Origin: Secundilactobacillus similis DSM 23365 = JCM 2765
Lineage (GTDB): Bacteria; Bacillota; Bacilli; Lactobacillales; Lactobacillaceae
Length of the DNA stretch: 64,000 nt
Direction of reading: 5' to 3'
NCBI RefSeq assembly: GCF_001311075.1
Contig: NZ_BBAD01000001.1
Location: 62,001-126,000 of the forward strand
Position numbers and translations under genes: made by a program. The notes under the pieces were generated by a model that saw only the letters and a list, made by a program, of their open reading frames with translations, had not been told where the DNA came from and did not search any database. Of this stretch, positions 18,905 to 28,361 are shown piece after piece (the stretch's first letter is position 1; each line of letters opens with the position of its first letter).

Positions 18905-19813
18905 TTACGCGTCTTTTTTGCTGCTCATAATCGCTAACAACCGCTTCAACATCGGGTTCGCATTTCCCGGGTTATGTAACGCGACAATCTGATAAGCCTG
19001 CGACACGTCACCCGCCATTGGCAAATACCGCACCTGCCCATCAGCACTCTGGTGGTTGTCAGCCATTAACCCACTAGGATAAAACGCGAACGCTTGGTTC
19101 AACGCGACTAATAGGTGCATCTGTTCCGCACTGCTGACCCGTTGAATCTGGTCGTAGTCGTGCAGAAAGCTCATACTGGCGAGAAAACTCTCCAGCAAAA
19201 AAGTGGAACTTTCAGGACTGTAGTAGAGGATTGGGCGTTCGGTCAGGTCTTCAGGCAGCAACTCGGCCTTTTGACTGAGCGGGTTCAGCGTGCTCACACC
19301 CATCACCATGGTGCTTTCGAACAGTGACTGTGAGACCAACTCGGAGGTCGTTTCAACCGCGGACTTTCCGTAGCTGATGGACAACGCTAAGTCGAGGTTC
19401 CCGTTGCGGACACTCTGAGTCAGGTGTTCGTTACTGCCTTCAGTGACAGTCAGCGACAAATCGGGAACTTCTTTCAATAGCGTAAATAGCGGTTGCTGCA
19501 GGAGTGGTTGCTCGAAAGCGGAAAAATAGCCCACCCGTAATGTGTGCTGGGTATCGTTAAATTGTTGTAAATCTGTAAGCGCACTCACGTAATGATTCAC
19601 AATGTCTTGCGCGGAAGACAGGAAGAGGTGGCCCTGTGGGGTGAGGGTGATTTTGTTTTTTCCTCGCCAAAACAGCGTCACTCCAAGTTCGACCTCTAGC
19701 TGGGTAATTTGTTTGGAAATGGCGCGTTGTGAAATGAATTCACGTTCAGCAACTTGTTTGAAACTACCATATTGTGCAACTTTAAGAAACGTTTGGAGCC
19801 GGTTAATATCGAT
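18905..19813 (-). CDS. LysR-family regulator with an apparent non-canonical start
   Basis: The chain INRLQTFLKVAQYGSFKQVA...ISQRAISKQITQLEVELG is an intact LysR winged helix-turn-helix in the same frame as the effector domain (residues about 90-300). Yet no ATG, GTG or TTG exists between the upstream in-frame TGA and codon GTG 19681, which lies after the HTH. By family alignment the start should be the ATC at 19813 (expected MDINRLQTF), 6 bases after GGGTGA; a rare start codon or one wrong base would explain it. Full length would be 302 residues, normal for the family. It is divergent from the flavoprotein gene and probably controls it. Confidence 0.82.
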   Translation of the reverse strand: MDINRLQTFLKVAQYGSFKQVAEREFISQRAISKQITQLEVELGVTLFWRGKNKITLTPQGHLFLSSAQDIVNHYVSALTDLQQFNDTQHTLRVGYFSAFEQPLLQQPLFTLLKEVPDLSLTVTEGSNEHLTQSVRNGNLDLALSISYGKSAVETTSELVSQSLFESTMVMGVSTLNPLSQKAELLPEDLTERPILYYSPESSTFLLESFLASMSFLHDYDQIQRVSSAEQMHLLVALNQAFAFYPSGLMADNHQSADGQVRYLPMAGDVSQAYQIVALHNPGNANPMLKRLLAIMSSKKDA

Positions 19814-19875
19814 AAGGAGTCACCCACTTTAGTAGAACTAAAAGTTCGCCTGAGGAACAATTCGGCGGTTTAAGT

Positions 19876-19922
19876 CCGTCACCCGACTCGGTATGATTGA
19901 GGAGAAATCAAGTGAGTGACGG
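19876..19922. promoter_or_regulatory. Inverted repeat in the LysR/flavoprotein intergenic region
   Basis: CCGTCAC (19876-19882) and GTGACGG (19916-19922) face each other across 33 bases between the divergent genes, a possible LysR operator pair. Confidence 0.3.
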
Positions 19923-19999
19923 TTACCATTCATTATACGGATGTGTTTTTTTAGCGTCAAATGCTCACTAATACACTTACCAATCAGGAGGACTCATCC

Positions 20000-21474
20000 A
20001 TGTCATTTACTAAACAGGAACGCTACGATGTTGTCGTTGTCGGCACCGGTGCCGCCGGAACCAGTGCTGCGTTAGAAGCTGCCCAACACGGTGCCTCAGT
20101 GCTGTTGTTAGAAAAGGGCCGTCACACGGGCGGTAGCAGTAACTACACCGAAGGCCTGTTTGCAGTTGATTCGTATTTGCAAAAGGAACAGGGCATCAAG
20201 GTTTCTGGGACCGATGTGTTGAAGGAAGAAGTCGAATACTCGAAGTACAAGGCCGATTCTCGCATCTGGCGCAACTACGTGGATGACAGTGCCAACACCG
20301 TGCAATGGTTGAAGGACCAAGGCGTTAAATACGAAGCGTTCAAGCCATGGGTGCCGGCGAAGCCACTTGGCACATCTACGAAGGCATGGGCCAATCAGTG
20401 TTACACGATGCGCTCTTACCTCAAGCAGAAAAGTTAGGCGTTGAAGTCCGGACGTTGACGACCGCCATTGCGCTTCACCAGGATGCCGATGGTGCCATTA
20501 ACGGTGTGACGATTCGCGATGAAGCCAGTCAAGAGACGCAAGACGTTGCTACGGGCGCAGTTGTGTTAGCCGCCGGTGGGTATTTGAACAACCCCGACAT
20601 GATGGCTAAGTTGACCCAGTACGACACATCACGGTTGATCCCAGTTAGTTCTGGTAAGGGAACCGGTGATGGCTTGCAATTAGGCTGGAAGGCTGGTGCA
20701 AAGCAATACGGGACCGGGATGGCCATGCTGTTTGGTGGTTACTTAAAGGATCCAGACGAACCCTCATTTAAGTTCATGGCTTCGCAAATGAATACGGCCG
20801 CTGGCCAACAACCACTGCTGTGGGTCAACGAGCACGGCGAACGGTTCGTGGATGAATCCGTTGTTTATAACTTCTCATACGCAGGTAACGCACTGTACAC
20901 CCAAAACCAAGTTTACAGTATCTTAGACCAAGGCGTGATCGACAAGATGGCCAAGGACGGGAACTTCATGGGCTTAGGTGTATACGTTAAGCGTGGCGAA
21001 AAGATGGACAAGTTACAAGCTGAAATCGATGGTGCGGTTGCAGCTGACAAGCCATTCATTTTCAAAGCTGATACCATCGAAGCATTAGCCGAAAAGATGA
21101 ACGTGCCAGTTGACCAATTGACTAAGACCATCACTGACTACAACGATTACTGTGAAGCCGGCGATGACAAGGCGTTCGGTAAGGATACTGAATACTTAGT
21201 TAAAGTTGCAGAAGGCCCATTCTACGGCTTCAAGTTAAACGTTGGTGCGTTCTGTACCATGGGTGGCTTACAAGTCACGACCAGCAACGAAGTGTTAGCT
21301 GAAAACGGTTTGCCAGTGGCTGGCTTATATGCCGCTGGGAATGACGCTGCCGGCTTGACCGGTGACACTTACGGTCCTAACATGCCCGGAACTTGCGTGG
21401 GTTACGCCTTCTACTCAGGCCGTAACTCAGGAAAGCACGCAGCCGCCTACGCCAAAGCAGGGGTGACAGCATGA
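20000..21474 (+). pseudogene. FAD-dependent fumarate reductase/urocanate reductase-type flavoprotein, frameshifted
   Basis: From ATG 20000 (CAGGAGGACTCATCC upstream) the product has a dinucleotide-binding start, YDVVVVGTGAAGTSAALEAA, then LLLEKGRHTGGSSNYTEG. The frame breaks near EAFKPW; one missing base near 20348 restores GAGEATWHIYEGMGQS and the rest, including the C-terminal FAD loop GNDAAGLTGDTYGPNMPGT. Total 491 residues. Soluble members reduce fumarate or other enoates as an electron sink. It overlaps the FMN reductase gene by ATGA, and the LysR gene is divergent. Confidence 0.85.
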
Positions 21475-22018
21475 AGTTAATTGGATTAGTCGGGAACAAC
21501 GCCAGTCAGTCCTATAACCGGATCTTGTTGCAGTACATGGCTCGCCATTTCGGCCCAGAAGTCGAGATTGAAGTTCGTGAAATACAGGACTTACCACTGT
21601 TCAACGAGGACATTCATGATGCACCAGCAGTGTCATGGACTTGGCAGCTGCAATCGAAGCCGCAGATGGCGTCATCATTGCGACACCGGAATACGATCAC
21701 TCGATTCCAGCTTGCTTGAAGAGCTGCATCGAATGGTTATCGTACGCCGCCCACCCGTTGACCGATAAAGCTGTGATGGTCATTGGCACTTCGCTGGGGC
21801 AACAGGGGACGTCGTTTGCACAAACCCAACTTCGCGAAATTTTGAACTCACCCGGCGTTAACGCACGGGTGTTGTCCGGTCACCAGTTTATGCTGGGATT
21901 TGCCAAGAAGCAGTTTGACGAGGAACAAAACCTGATGGATGCCCGGACGGTGTCGTTCTTGGAACAGTGCTTTGACGCGTTCAAGGCGTTTGTCAACGCT
22001 GTGCCGGTAACTGAATAG
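21471..22018 (+). pseudogene. NADPH-dependent FMN reductase, frameshifted
   Basis: The start (KLIGLVGNNASQSYNRILLQ) and later TPEYDHSIPACLKSCIEWL are hallmarks of the flavodoxin-fold NADPH:FMN reductase family. The frame breaks at APAVS; one missing base near 21633 restores SMDLAAAIEAADGVIIATPE, giving 182 residues. Coupled by ATGA to the flavoprotein gene, it likely supplies reduced flavin to that reductase. Followed by a strong terminator. Confidence 0.85.
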
Positions 22019-22074
22019 CGTTTTTGGCTAGATAGCGGTCACTAAATAATTATTGCTATTGCTTACAAGCATAC

Positions 22075-22112
22075 AAAACTGCCCTCAGACAATTTGGTCT
22101 GAGGGCAGTTTT
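22075..22112. terminator. Terminator between FMN reductase and PrsW-like genes
   Basis: Perfect 16-base arms, AAAACTGCCCTCAGAC and its complement (22097-22112), usable by both convergent genes. Confidence 0.88.
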
Positions 22113-22172
22113 GAGTTAAAGGTTATCGGATCAAGGGTTGTCGCAAAAACGTTTGAATAAACGATGAATGGC

Positions 22173-23327
22173 TTAACTAGCAGTGTGTTTCAAACGCGCA
22201 ATTTCTTTTAAGCCCGCGTTCATCAATACGAAGACAATAATCCATGCAACGATAATTAATAAAATGTATTTCGAATAGCCGCTGCCTAGAATTGGAAGAT
22301 CCCAATCCCAAACGGCATGCAACGCAATGGCTAACGCAAAAAAGATTAAGAACCTTGAATCTAATAATTGGCTGAATCGGAACGGTTTTTCACGTTTAAC
22401 AACTAGAAGCGCACCGCCGGCAATTGCTGCCCAGACAAGGTGGCCACCAACTGCAGTCCAACCTCTTACAATAGCAACACTAACCAAATCATTACCAGCG
22501 CGATAGATGTAGCCAGCGGTTTCGAAAGCGGCAAATCCGGCCCCGACCGAGGCGCCGACTAGCATGCCGTCTAAGATATGACTGACGTTTAATTGACTAA
22601 TAAAGTAACTTGTAATTAAGACTTTACCTAGTTCCTCCACAACGCCAATTGAAACCGCATCTCGAAGTTCTAAATTGCCTGTCATTTGGCTGTAGAAGCT
22701 AAAGTGAACGAATTCGTAGAGGAATAGGGTAATGAGTAGTGAAAAAATACCACCAATGAAAAAGATTTTGATCACTTGAAATAAACTAATGTTTTTAAAG
22801 GCGTTCGCTTCAAAAAAGAAGACCAGGCCAGAGAACGGGACTGCAAAGGCGCCAACTAAAATTAAGCCGGGAATTGCGTTGTCATTATCGAACTGAGTCG
22901 CCATATACAATAACGCGATGAATGCGATTAAAAAGCCGCATAAAATTCGAGAGAACAGCCACGGCTTTGCCCATTCATCTGAAACGGCCGATAACGGTGG
23001 CGTAGTCGTCTTTGTACCAGCAATAAAGATTTCCTCAGCTTCATCCTTTGAATGGTGTTTGAAAACCTGAGAGAATAAATCGCTTAAGTTAACCGACACA
23101 TTCCCGGTTTCGCCAGTATAATGGGACAGCGATTCAGTTGCCGCAGCGTACAAAGAGCTTGGGGTGGCTTGTGGTGCCGCTGGCTGGGTCGGCTGAGTTG
23201 GTTGAGTTGGCGTCATTGCCGGGCCTTGAGTTGTTGGACTCGTCAGTGTGGGAAGCGCATTCCCACACTTTGAGCAGAATTTGGCACCTTCTTTAACCGG
23301 GCTGCCGCAATTTGGACAAAAATGCAT
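22173..23327 (-). CDS. Zinc-ribbon PrsW-family intramembrane protease
   Basis: A 384-residue protein. Residues 1-24 form a zinc ribbon (CPNCG...FCSKCG); a T/P/Q-rich linker runs to about residue 60; the rest is a multi-helix membrane domain with PrsW motifs: VEELGK (around 230), AGFAAFETAGYIY, GWTAVGGHLVWA and LHAVWDWDLP. PrsW proteases cut membrane proteins such as anti-sigma factors, in abortive Abi/CAAX-like fashion, with E and H residues at the active site. It is the last gene of a three-gene operon of zinc-ribbon proteins; only 11 bases separate it from the gene before. Confidence 0.87.
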   Translation of the reverse strand: MHFCPNCGSPVKEGAKFCSKCGNALPTLTSPTTQGPAMTPTQPTQPTQPAAPQATPSSLYAAATESLSHYTGETGNVSVNLSDLFSQVFKHHSKDEAEEIFIAGTKTTTPPLSAVSDEWAKPWLFSRILCGFLIAFIALLYMATQFDNDNAIPGLILVGAFAVPFSGLVFFFEANAFKNISLFQVIKIFFIGGIFSLLITLFLYEFVHFSFYSQMTGNLELRDAVSIGVVEELGKVLITSYFISQLNVSHILDGMLVGASVGAGFAAFETAGYIYRAGNDLVSVAIVRGWTAVGGHLVWAAIAGGALLVVKREKPFRFSQLLDSRFLIFFALAIALHAVWDWDLPILGSGYSKYILLIIVAWIIVFVLMNAGLKEIARLKHTAS

Positions 23328-23338
23328 GTAACCACTTC

Positions 23339-24819
23339 CTATTTTTCTAAGATTGTTTGATACAACTGTTCGCCTAACTGATTCATGGCACTGATTTGCT
23401 CATCACGATGGCCGTTTTCGGATAGGACGACAACAACAAAGGCACCGTGAGTATTTTCGATAATCGCAGCATCGTTTTGAATACCATAATCGTCATACTC
23501 ACCAGTTTTGTTATAGACCTTGGCCGTACTTGGTAAGTTCTGTGGCAGTTTGTCGTGATCATTGTTGGCTACCAGTATCGACAGCATCTCGCTATCAGCC
23601 TTCTTTGACACGAGTTGATGATTATAAAGTCGCTTGAGTGTCGTGCCCATATCTCGAGCAGAGGTCATATTATCAATGCCGTTATCTAAAGCGTCTGTGT
23701 CCATCATCATCCGCTTGAGTTTAGTACCAGTATCCCCCAAACTCTTGATTTTAGCGTTAATTGGATCGAAACCACCCAGTTTATCAATCATAATGTTAGC
23801 GCCAGTGTTATCGCTATCTACGATCATGTGCCGTAAAATGTCGCGATAAGTTAATTTAGTGCCATCTGCCATGTTTTGAATAACGCCAGTTCCGCCAACC
23901 TTGTCACTAGCAGTTAGGGTATAACTATCGTTGAGGTTAATGGTACCGGCTTTTTCCATCGCATACGCAGTTATCAAGATGAATAGTTTAATGCTACTAG
24001 CAGCGCTTTGAGAGCGATTGACAGTGAGAACGTTTTGCTGACCATTTACCGGAGACACGTATACAGAATTGGTACCCGCAATGTTACCCACTGTCTGATT
24101 GACGATGGTCTCACTTGCCCCTTATTGAAGGTAAGTGACGACTTAGCGGCTTTTGGTTGCTGAGCGTCAGATGATGATGATGTGATTGAACTAGTTGCTG
24201 ATTTTGATCCCGATTGATGAGTTGATTTGTGATTAAATAATAGATACCCACCAACAACCAGCACTAAAAGAATGACCACACTAGCCAAGATGTTGAGCCA
24301 ACGCCGGGGTGGCGTTGATTGTTGAGGTGCTGGTACCGACGTCGTTGGCGGGGTTGGGTTAGAAGCTGTTGAATCTGCTAGGGGTGGTTCAGTTGGTGTC
24401 ACGCTGGCCGTTTTTTCAGGAACGGTGGCGTCGTTAACTACCGGTTGAGGTTCAGATTGAATGGTGTCGTTAACCACCGAGTGAGGTTCAGGTTGAGTGA
24501 TGGGTTCTGGCTGAATAGTTTGAGCCACTGGTGTCTCGTTTGAAGGCTTGGGGTCCGGATTGTTCACTGGAACGTCAGAATCGTTAACTGATTGCACCGG
24601 TTCAGCGGTAGTTGGTTGCACGACCTGACTCTCCGTTGATGCTTGCACAGGTGTCAACGGATGCCCACAATTTTCACAAAATTGACTGCCATCTGCACTA
24701 ACGTGGCCACAATTTGGACAAGTTAATGGCGTTGAGGTGGTAGGGAGTTGTTGACCACAGTTTTCGCAAAAAGTCGCCGTTTCATCGTTTGGTGTCCCAC
24801 AATTTGGACAAAATTTCAC
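23339..24819 (-). pseudogene. Zinc-ribbon, membrane-anchored serine hydrolase (class A beta-lactamase fold), frameshifted
   Basis: GTG 24819 (AAGGGGGCAACAAC upstream). Two zinc ribbons come first (CPNCG...FCENCG twice, residues 4-60), then a long Q/P/T/S-rich linker, one transmembrane helix (WLNILASVVILLVLVVGGYL) and a serine hydrolase domain outside. A G run at 24118-24121 is one base short; restoring it joins the parts into 493 residues. Catalytic motifs: SSIK (S-x-x-K), SDN in VDSDNTGAN and KTG in YNKTGEYDD. In the omega-loop region (MMMDTDALDNG) I do not see the Glu expected at the class A position, so beta-lactam hydrolysis is doubtful and a cell-wall or peptide role is likelier. Confidence 0.78.
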
Positions 24820-24831
24820 GTTGTTGCCCCC

Positions 24832-25542
24832 TTAATCTTGGGCCGATGACACAAATGAGTGACCACAATTTGGACAGAATTTACTTTCAGCAGGTACTGA
24901 TGCTTGGCAATCAGGACACGTAATTGTTGCTGGTAGTTCGGGTTTGGAGGTTAAATCCGTGCCACAATTTGGACAGAATTTAGCGTTTAAACCTACTTGA
25001 GCGTGACAGTTGGGACATTCTTTCCCTAAGCTAGTCCCGCATGAGGCGCAGAACTTAGCTGACTTATTATTGACTGCCTGACAGTTTGGACAAACGACCT
25101 GATCATCACTGACGTCCGTTTCAGTAGCCATTGACACCGTAACGGATTGGCCACCGCTAATAATAAATTGTTCAATAAATGCAAATAATTCATCAGGAAG
25201 TTTCTTTTGATTCCAAGCACCAATTGCTGCAGTGACAGCCAGTGGTGCAAACACGATCATCCCCACTGTGGCAGCGCCGGCCTTATCAATCCACTTACCA
25301 GACCCGATGTTGACCATAATTTGATCATCACCAGATTTGAAAATTTGAATTTGAATGGCGGTATCCATTCCCATAAACTTCTTCCAACTATCTTCTTGCT
25401 TAGCTTGGACTAAGTAGCCTTGATTGGTAGGCATGCCTTCTGCATGGAGTTGCTTTTTTTCACGTAACCAGCCTTGGATGCCAATGCCGATGTTTTCGAT
25501 TGTAACGTCATTCGTTAATTGAAAAATTCTTGAATCTGCCAT
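24832..25542 (-). CDS. Multi-zinc-ribbon protein with N-terminal membrane-linked domain
   Basis: A 236-residue protein: an unrecognised N-terminal domain (about 1-130) with one hydrophobic stretch (ATVGMIVFAPLAVTAAIGAW), then three zinc ribbons, each C-x-x-C...FC-x-x-CG (CPNCQAV/FCASCG, CPNCHAQ/FCPNCG, CPDCQAS/FCPNCG). The ATG at 25542 has AGGGGGAACC upstream and is chosen over an earlier in-frame ATG. First gene of an operon with two further zinc-ribbon membrane proteins; likely a sensor or scaffold, function unknown. Confidence 0.8.
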   Translation of the reverse strand: MADSRIFQLTNDVTIENIGIGIQGWLREKKQLHAEGMPTNQGYLVQAKQEDSWKKFMGMDTAIQIQIFKSGDDQIMVNIGSGKWIDKAGAATVGMIVFAPLAVTAAIGAWNQKKLPDELFAFIEQFIISGGQSVTVSMATETDVSDDQVVCPNCQAVNNKSAKFCASCGTSLGKECPNCHAQVGLNAKFCPNCGTDLTSKPELPATITCPDCQASVPAESKFCPNCGHSFVSSAQD

Positions 25543-25656
25543 TATTGGTTCCCCCTCGTTATATGGATCTAACACTTATTGCAATAATCAACCCTAATCA
25601 TTGTTGTTCCTGTTCTTCCCATCATTTTTGGCGCAGTTATACTATCGAGTGAATGA

Positions 25657-25846
25657 TTAAGAATCCCCATTTAAGTCATCAACTGAAGTTGTTCTTAAAT
25701 CACTTACGATAATATAAATGTGATGGTAAGCTGAGCCGTAACTTTTTGGATTCAATTTAAATTGTCAGCATCATCTCCAACGTTAATAGTCCCGTAAACT
25801 GCTTGTCTATTGGGTATAACAACTTATGATTGACTTGTAATTTCAC
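25657..25846 (-). pseudogene. Small decayed or frameshifted ORF, unknown
   Basis: GTG 25846 follows a good site (GGGGAGGCC) and opens KLQVNHKLLYP; coding-like sequence then appears in neighbouring frames, NRQAVYGTINVGDDADNLN and PKSYGSAYHHIYIIVSDLRT, ending SVDDLNGDS-stop. Joined, these would be a protein of about 63 residues with two frame changes. No family recognised. The surrounding 25860-26060 is AT-rich and non-coding. Confidence 0.4.
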
Positions 25847-26067
25847 ACGTTGGCCTCCCCGTACTTAGTCTAAATTAAGTTTACCAATAATTAATGATTT
25901 AGTAACTATAATTAATGGATGATTTAGCAATTAAATTCAATATCATCTTAGTTGTTAGAAAATAATCGTTACATTAGTAACCTAATTGCGAGCATTAGTT
26001 AACTTACCTGCTATTATCAAGTAAGTTCATACTCGTCAATTCAGGATGATTGAGGCTAACTCACACA

Positions 26068-26105
26068 AAAATATCACCTGAACGATTAGGTTTAGGTGAT
26101 ATTTT
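26068..26105 (-). terminator. Terminator hairpin after a gene remnant
   Basis: Arms AAAATATCACCT and AGGTGATATTTT (26094-26105), with T on the minus strand after the stem; it lies just downstream of the remnant at 26139. Confidence 0.55.
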
Positions 26106-26138
26106 GAGTTTAAATTGAAATGGTCGTCCCGTTATAAC

Positions 26139-26264
26139 TTACGCTGAATCAATCGGTTCGGCTTCAATTGTGGGGACTTTCCGGTCCATGATTAAACGTA
26201 CAAGCAAGTCCAGACTTTACAAACTGCGTTGGAAGGCATCACTGCCAAAGAATTTTGACAGCAA
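26139..26264 (-). pseudogene. Remnant or small ORF interrupted by an in-frame stop
   Basis: Forty-two codons from TTG 26264 read LSKFFGSDAFQRSL, then TAA, then SLDLLVRLIMDRKVPTIEAE and PIDSA-stop, all in one frame. The text is protein-like on both sides of the TAA, so one nonsense change has split either a small gene or the last part of a larger one. No ATG and a badly spaced GAGGGG argue for a 3' remnant. Confidence 0.4.
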
Positions 26265-26313
26265 TCACCCCTCATACCTGTCATAATAAAGACAACGAAG
26301 GGAAGTGAGCACC

Positions 26314-26889
26314 ATGCGGTTAGGGAGCGTATTGGTTGAATACCGAAAGCAGGCTGGGTTGTCTCAGGAAGCGTTGGCGGAGAAGTTGTACGTGTCTCGG
26401 CAGACGATTTCTAACTGGGAAACGGGCAAGACGTATCCGGATGTGCAGAGTTTGGTGTTGTTGGCGACGATTTATCATACGACGGTGGATGTGTTGATCC
26501 ATGATGATGTGGGAGAAATCCAACGCCGGGGCATGCAGCAGCGGACGCGTTGGTTGATGATTGGGGTTCTCGGCTGTATCGTGGCGACTTATCTAGCGTT
26601 TTTGAGTCAACGGTGGTTATCACCGGTCATCAGTGCGCTGCTGATTGGGGCGTTCACAACGATTGGTATTGCGCTGATCGTGATCGGGAGCTTAACTGCT
26701 AAACGACTCCAGTTACACACGATGCGGCAGATTGCGGCTTATCTCAATAACGAGCCGGTGCAAGCGCACGACAAAGTGTCCCGAATTCGGGTTATTTCCC
26801 AGGCAATCTTGGGAGCCATTATCGGGTTAGCGCTAGGTGGCGGCTTGCTTTGGTGGTTGGCGACCACGTTTCTTGGGTGGTCATTTTAA
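26314..26889 (+). CDS. XRE-family regulator with membrane domain
   Basis: A 191-residue protein: helix-turn-helix at about residues 5-60 (LSQEALAEKLYVSRQTISNWE), then four hydrophobic helices (about 80-100, 103-125, and two near the C-terminus). Such XRE-TM proteins may couple membrane state to transcription. AAGGGAAGTGAG stands before ATG 26314; a GTG three codons earlier overlaps that site. Just upstream TGACAG and CTGTCA (26258-26283) face each other, a possible operator. It converges on the purine permease. Confidence 0.87.
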   Translation: MRLGSVLVEYRKQAGLSQEALAEKLYVSRQTISNWETGKTYPDVQSLVLLATIYHTTVDVLIHDDVGEIQRRGMQQRTRWLMIGVLGCIVATYLAFLSQRWLSPVISALLIGAFTTIGIALIVIGSLTAKRLQLHTMRQIAAYLNNEPVQAHDKVSRIRVISQAILGAIIGLALGGGLLWWLATTFLGWSF

Positions 26890-26907
26890 CAACAATAACG
26901 ACACGCA

Positions 26908-26948
26908 AAAAGGGTACCACCCGGTATATTTCCCGGGTGATACCCTTT
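26908..26948. terminator. Bidirectional terminator
   Basis: Stem of about 16 bases (AAAGGGTACCACCCGG with its near complement) between convergent XRE and purine permease genes, with A/T tracts on both sides. Confidence 0.75.
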
Positions 26949-26960
26949 AAACTTTATCAA

Positions 26961-28342
26961 TTAACGCCCAGTAACCTGAGCGGTGGTTTCAGAAGTTGAC
27001 TCAGTTTCGGTTTCAGTTGTTTCAACAGGCACTTTACTGCCCATAACTAAGTTCAAAATAATGGCGCTGATGGCGGCAATCGTAATTGGCGAACCCAACA
27101 GGTACTGCAACATTTGTGGGGCTTCACTCACGACCTTGCTTGGAATCAAGACGAGGGCCATGGTCAACACGATTGGGATGCCGATCACGTAGATGGCACT
27201 TTCGCTGGTCTTCAAGTCACGGATCACGTTCAAGCCGTTTAACATGATGATGACGCAGATGATGGAGTAAACGCCACCGATAACGGGGGCAGGAACGGCT
27301 GCGAAGAAGGCCGATAACTTACCGCAGAAGCCAAGGATCACGAACCAGATCCCGGCAGAAACGAAGACCCGCTTGCTGGCAACCCCAGTCACGGACACCA
27401 CGCCGGCGTTGGTTGAGTAACCCGTCATTGGCGTTGCCCCTAACAGGCTGAAATCAAACAGCTCAGGCCTTCACCAATGATGCCCATGTTCCACTGCTTT
27501 TTGCTGATCTTTTCACCGGTAACGGCACTCATGGCGAACCAGGTCCCGGTGGTTTCGGTGGTTAATACTAGATAGATGACTACAAAGGTTAAGATGGCAG
27601 GAACATTGAAGTTCAAGCGTAATGCAGTGAGGTGAATTTAGGTAAACTGAACCAATGGGCTTGTTGCACCGTTGACCAATCGAAGCGGCCCATGGCGGTT
27701 GCAACGGCTGAACCCACGATCAAGGCGATCACAATGGAGCTAACCTTGAGGGCTTTTTTCAGTTGTGGGACCCGAAGACTCAAAATAATGGCAATTAACA
27801 TGACAACGCCGGTGGTCCCAGCAATAATAATGTTTTGGTTGACGTTACCGGTTGCTTCAAAGATGTTGTCGTTTAAAGCACCAGGCAGAAGGGATAGTCC
27901 CACGCAGGTGATAATTGTGCCGCCAACGATGGCCGGCACAAGTTTGGAAATCACCTTTTGGAAGACGCCGGAAACCCCTAATGCAATCAGTAAGAACGAA
28001 CCAACGACTAATGACTAATACCGTCGCCATACCGCCATGAGCCCCGCCATTTGCGAGGTAGATGCCGGCAACGGCGCCAACGGGAACGAAGGATGGTCCT
28101 TGTGAAACGGGCAACTTCATGAAGAATCTAGTTTGTAAGATCGTGCCGATCCCACACGCGATAAAGGCGGCTTGTAAGAAGCCGGTCTTTTGCGCAGCGC
28201 CCATCGATAACAGTCCCGCCATGATGATTGGTGCGACGTAAACGTCCATCGCCAACACGTGTTGCAAGCCTAGAAAGCCGGATTGCACAACGGGTAACTT
28301 GTCTTCTGGTCCATACAGTAAGCCATTTTGTTTGCGGTTCAT
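26961..28342 (-). pseudogene. NCS2 xanthine/uracil-type purine permease, broken three times
   Basis: Parts of one nucleobase:cation symporter lie in successive frames: MNRKQNGLLYGPEDK...SQGPSFVPVGAVAGIY, then VVGSFLLIALGVSGVFQKVISKLVPAIVGG, then NVPAILTFVVIYLVLTTETTGTWFA, then LLGATPMTGYSTNAGVVSVTGV. The breaks are a tandem 7-base duplication (GACTAAT twice, 28006-28019) and two single-base losses (near 27630 and 27455). Undoing all three yields 458 residues, normal for the family. It follows 19 bases before from guanine deaminase on the same strand, so together they would take up and use guanine or xanthine. Being hit three times, once by a duplication, it is the best candidate here for a true pseudogene. 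Confidence 0.85.
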
Positions 28343-28361
28343 AATTTAGTTTATTCTCCCT

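Noticed and set aside
23339-24819. Functional class A beta-lactamase
   Set aside because: SxxK, SDN and KTG are present, but no omega-loop Glu was seen and the protein is anchored with cytoplasmic zinc ribbons.
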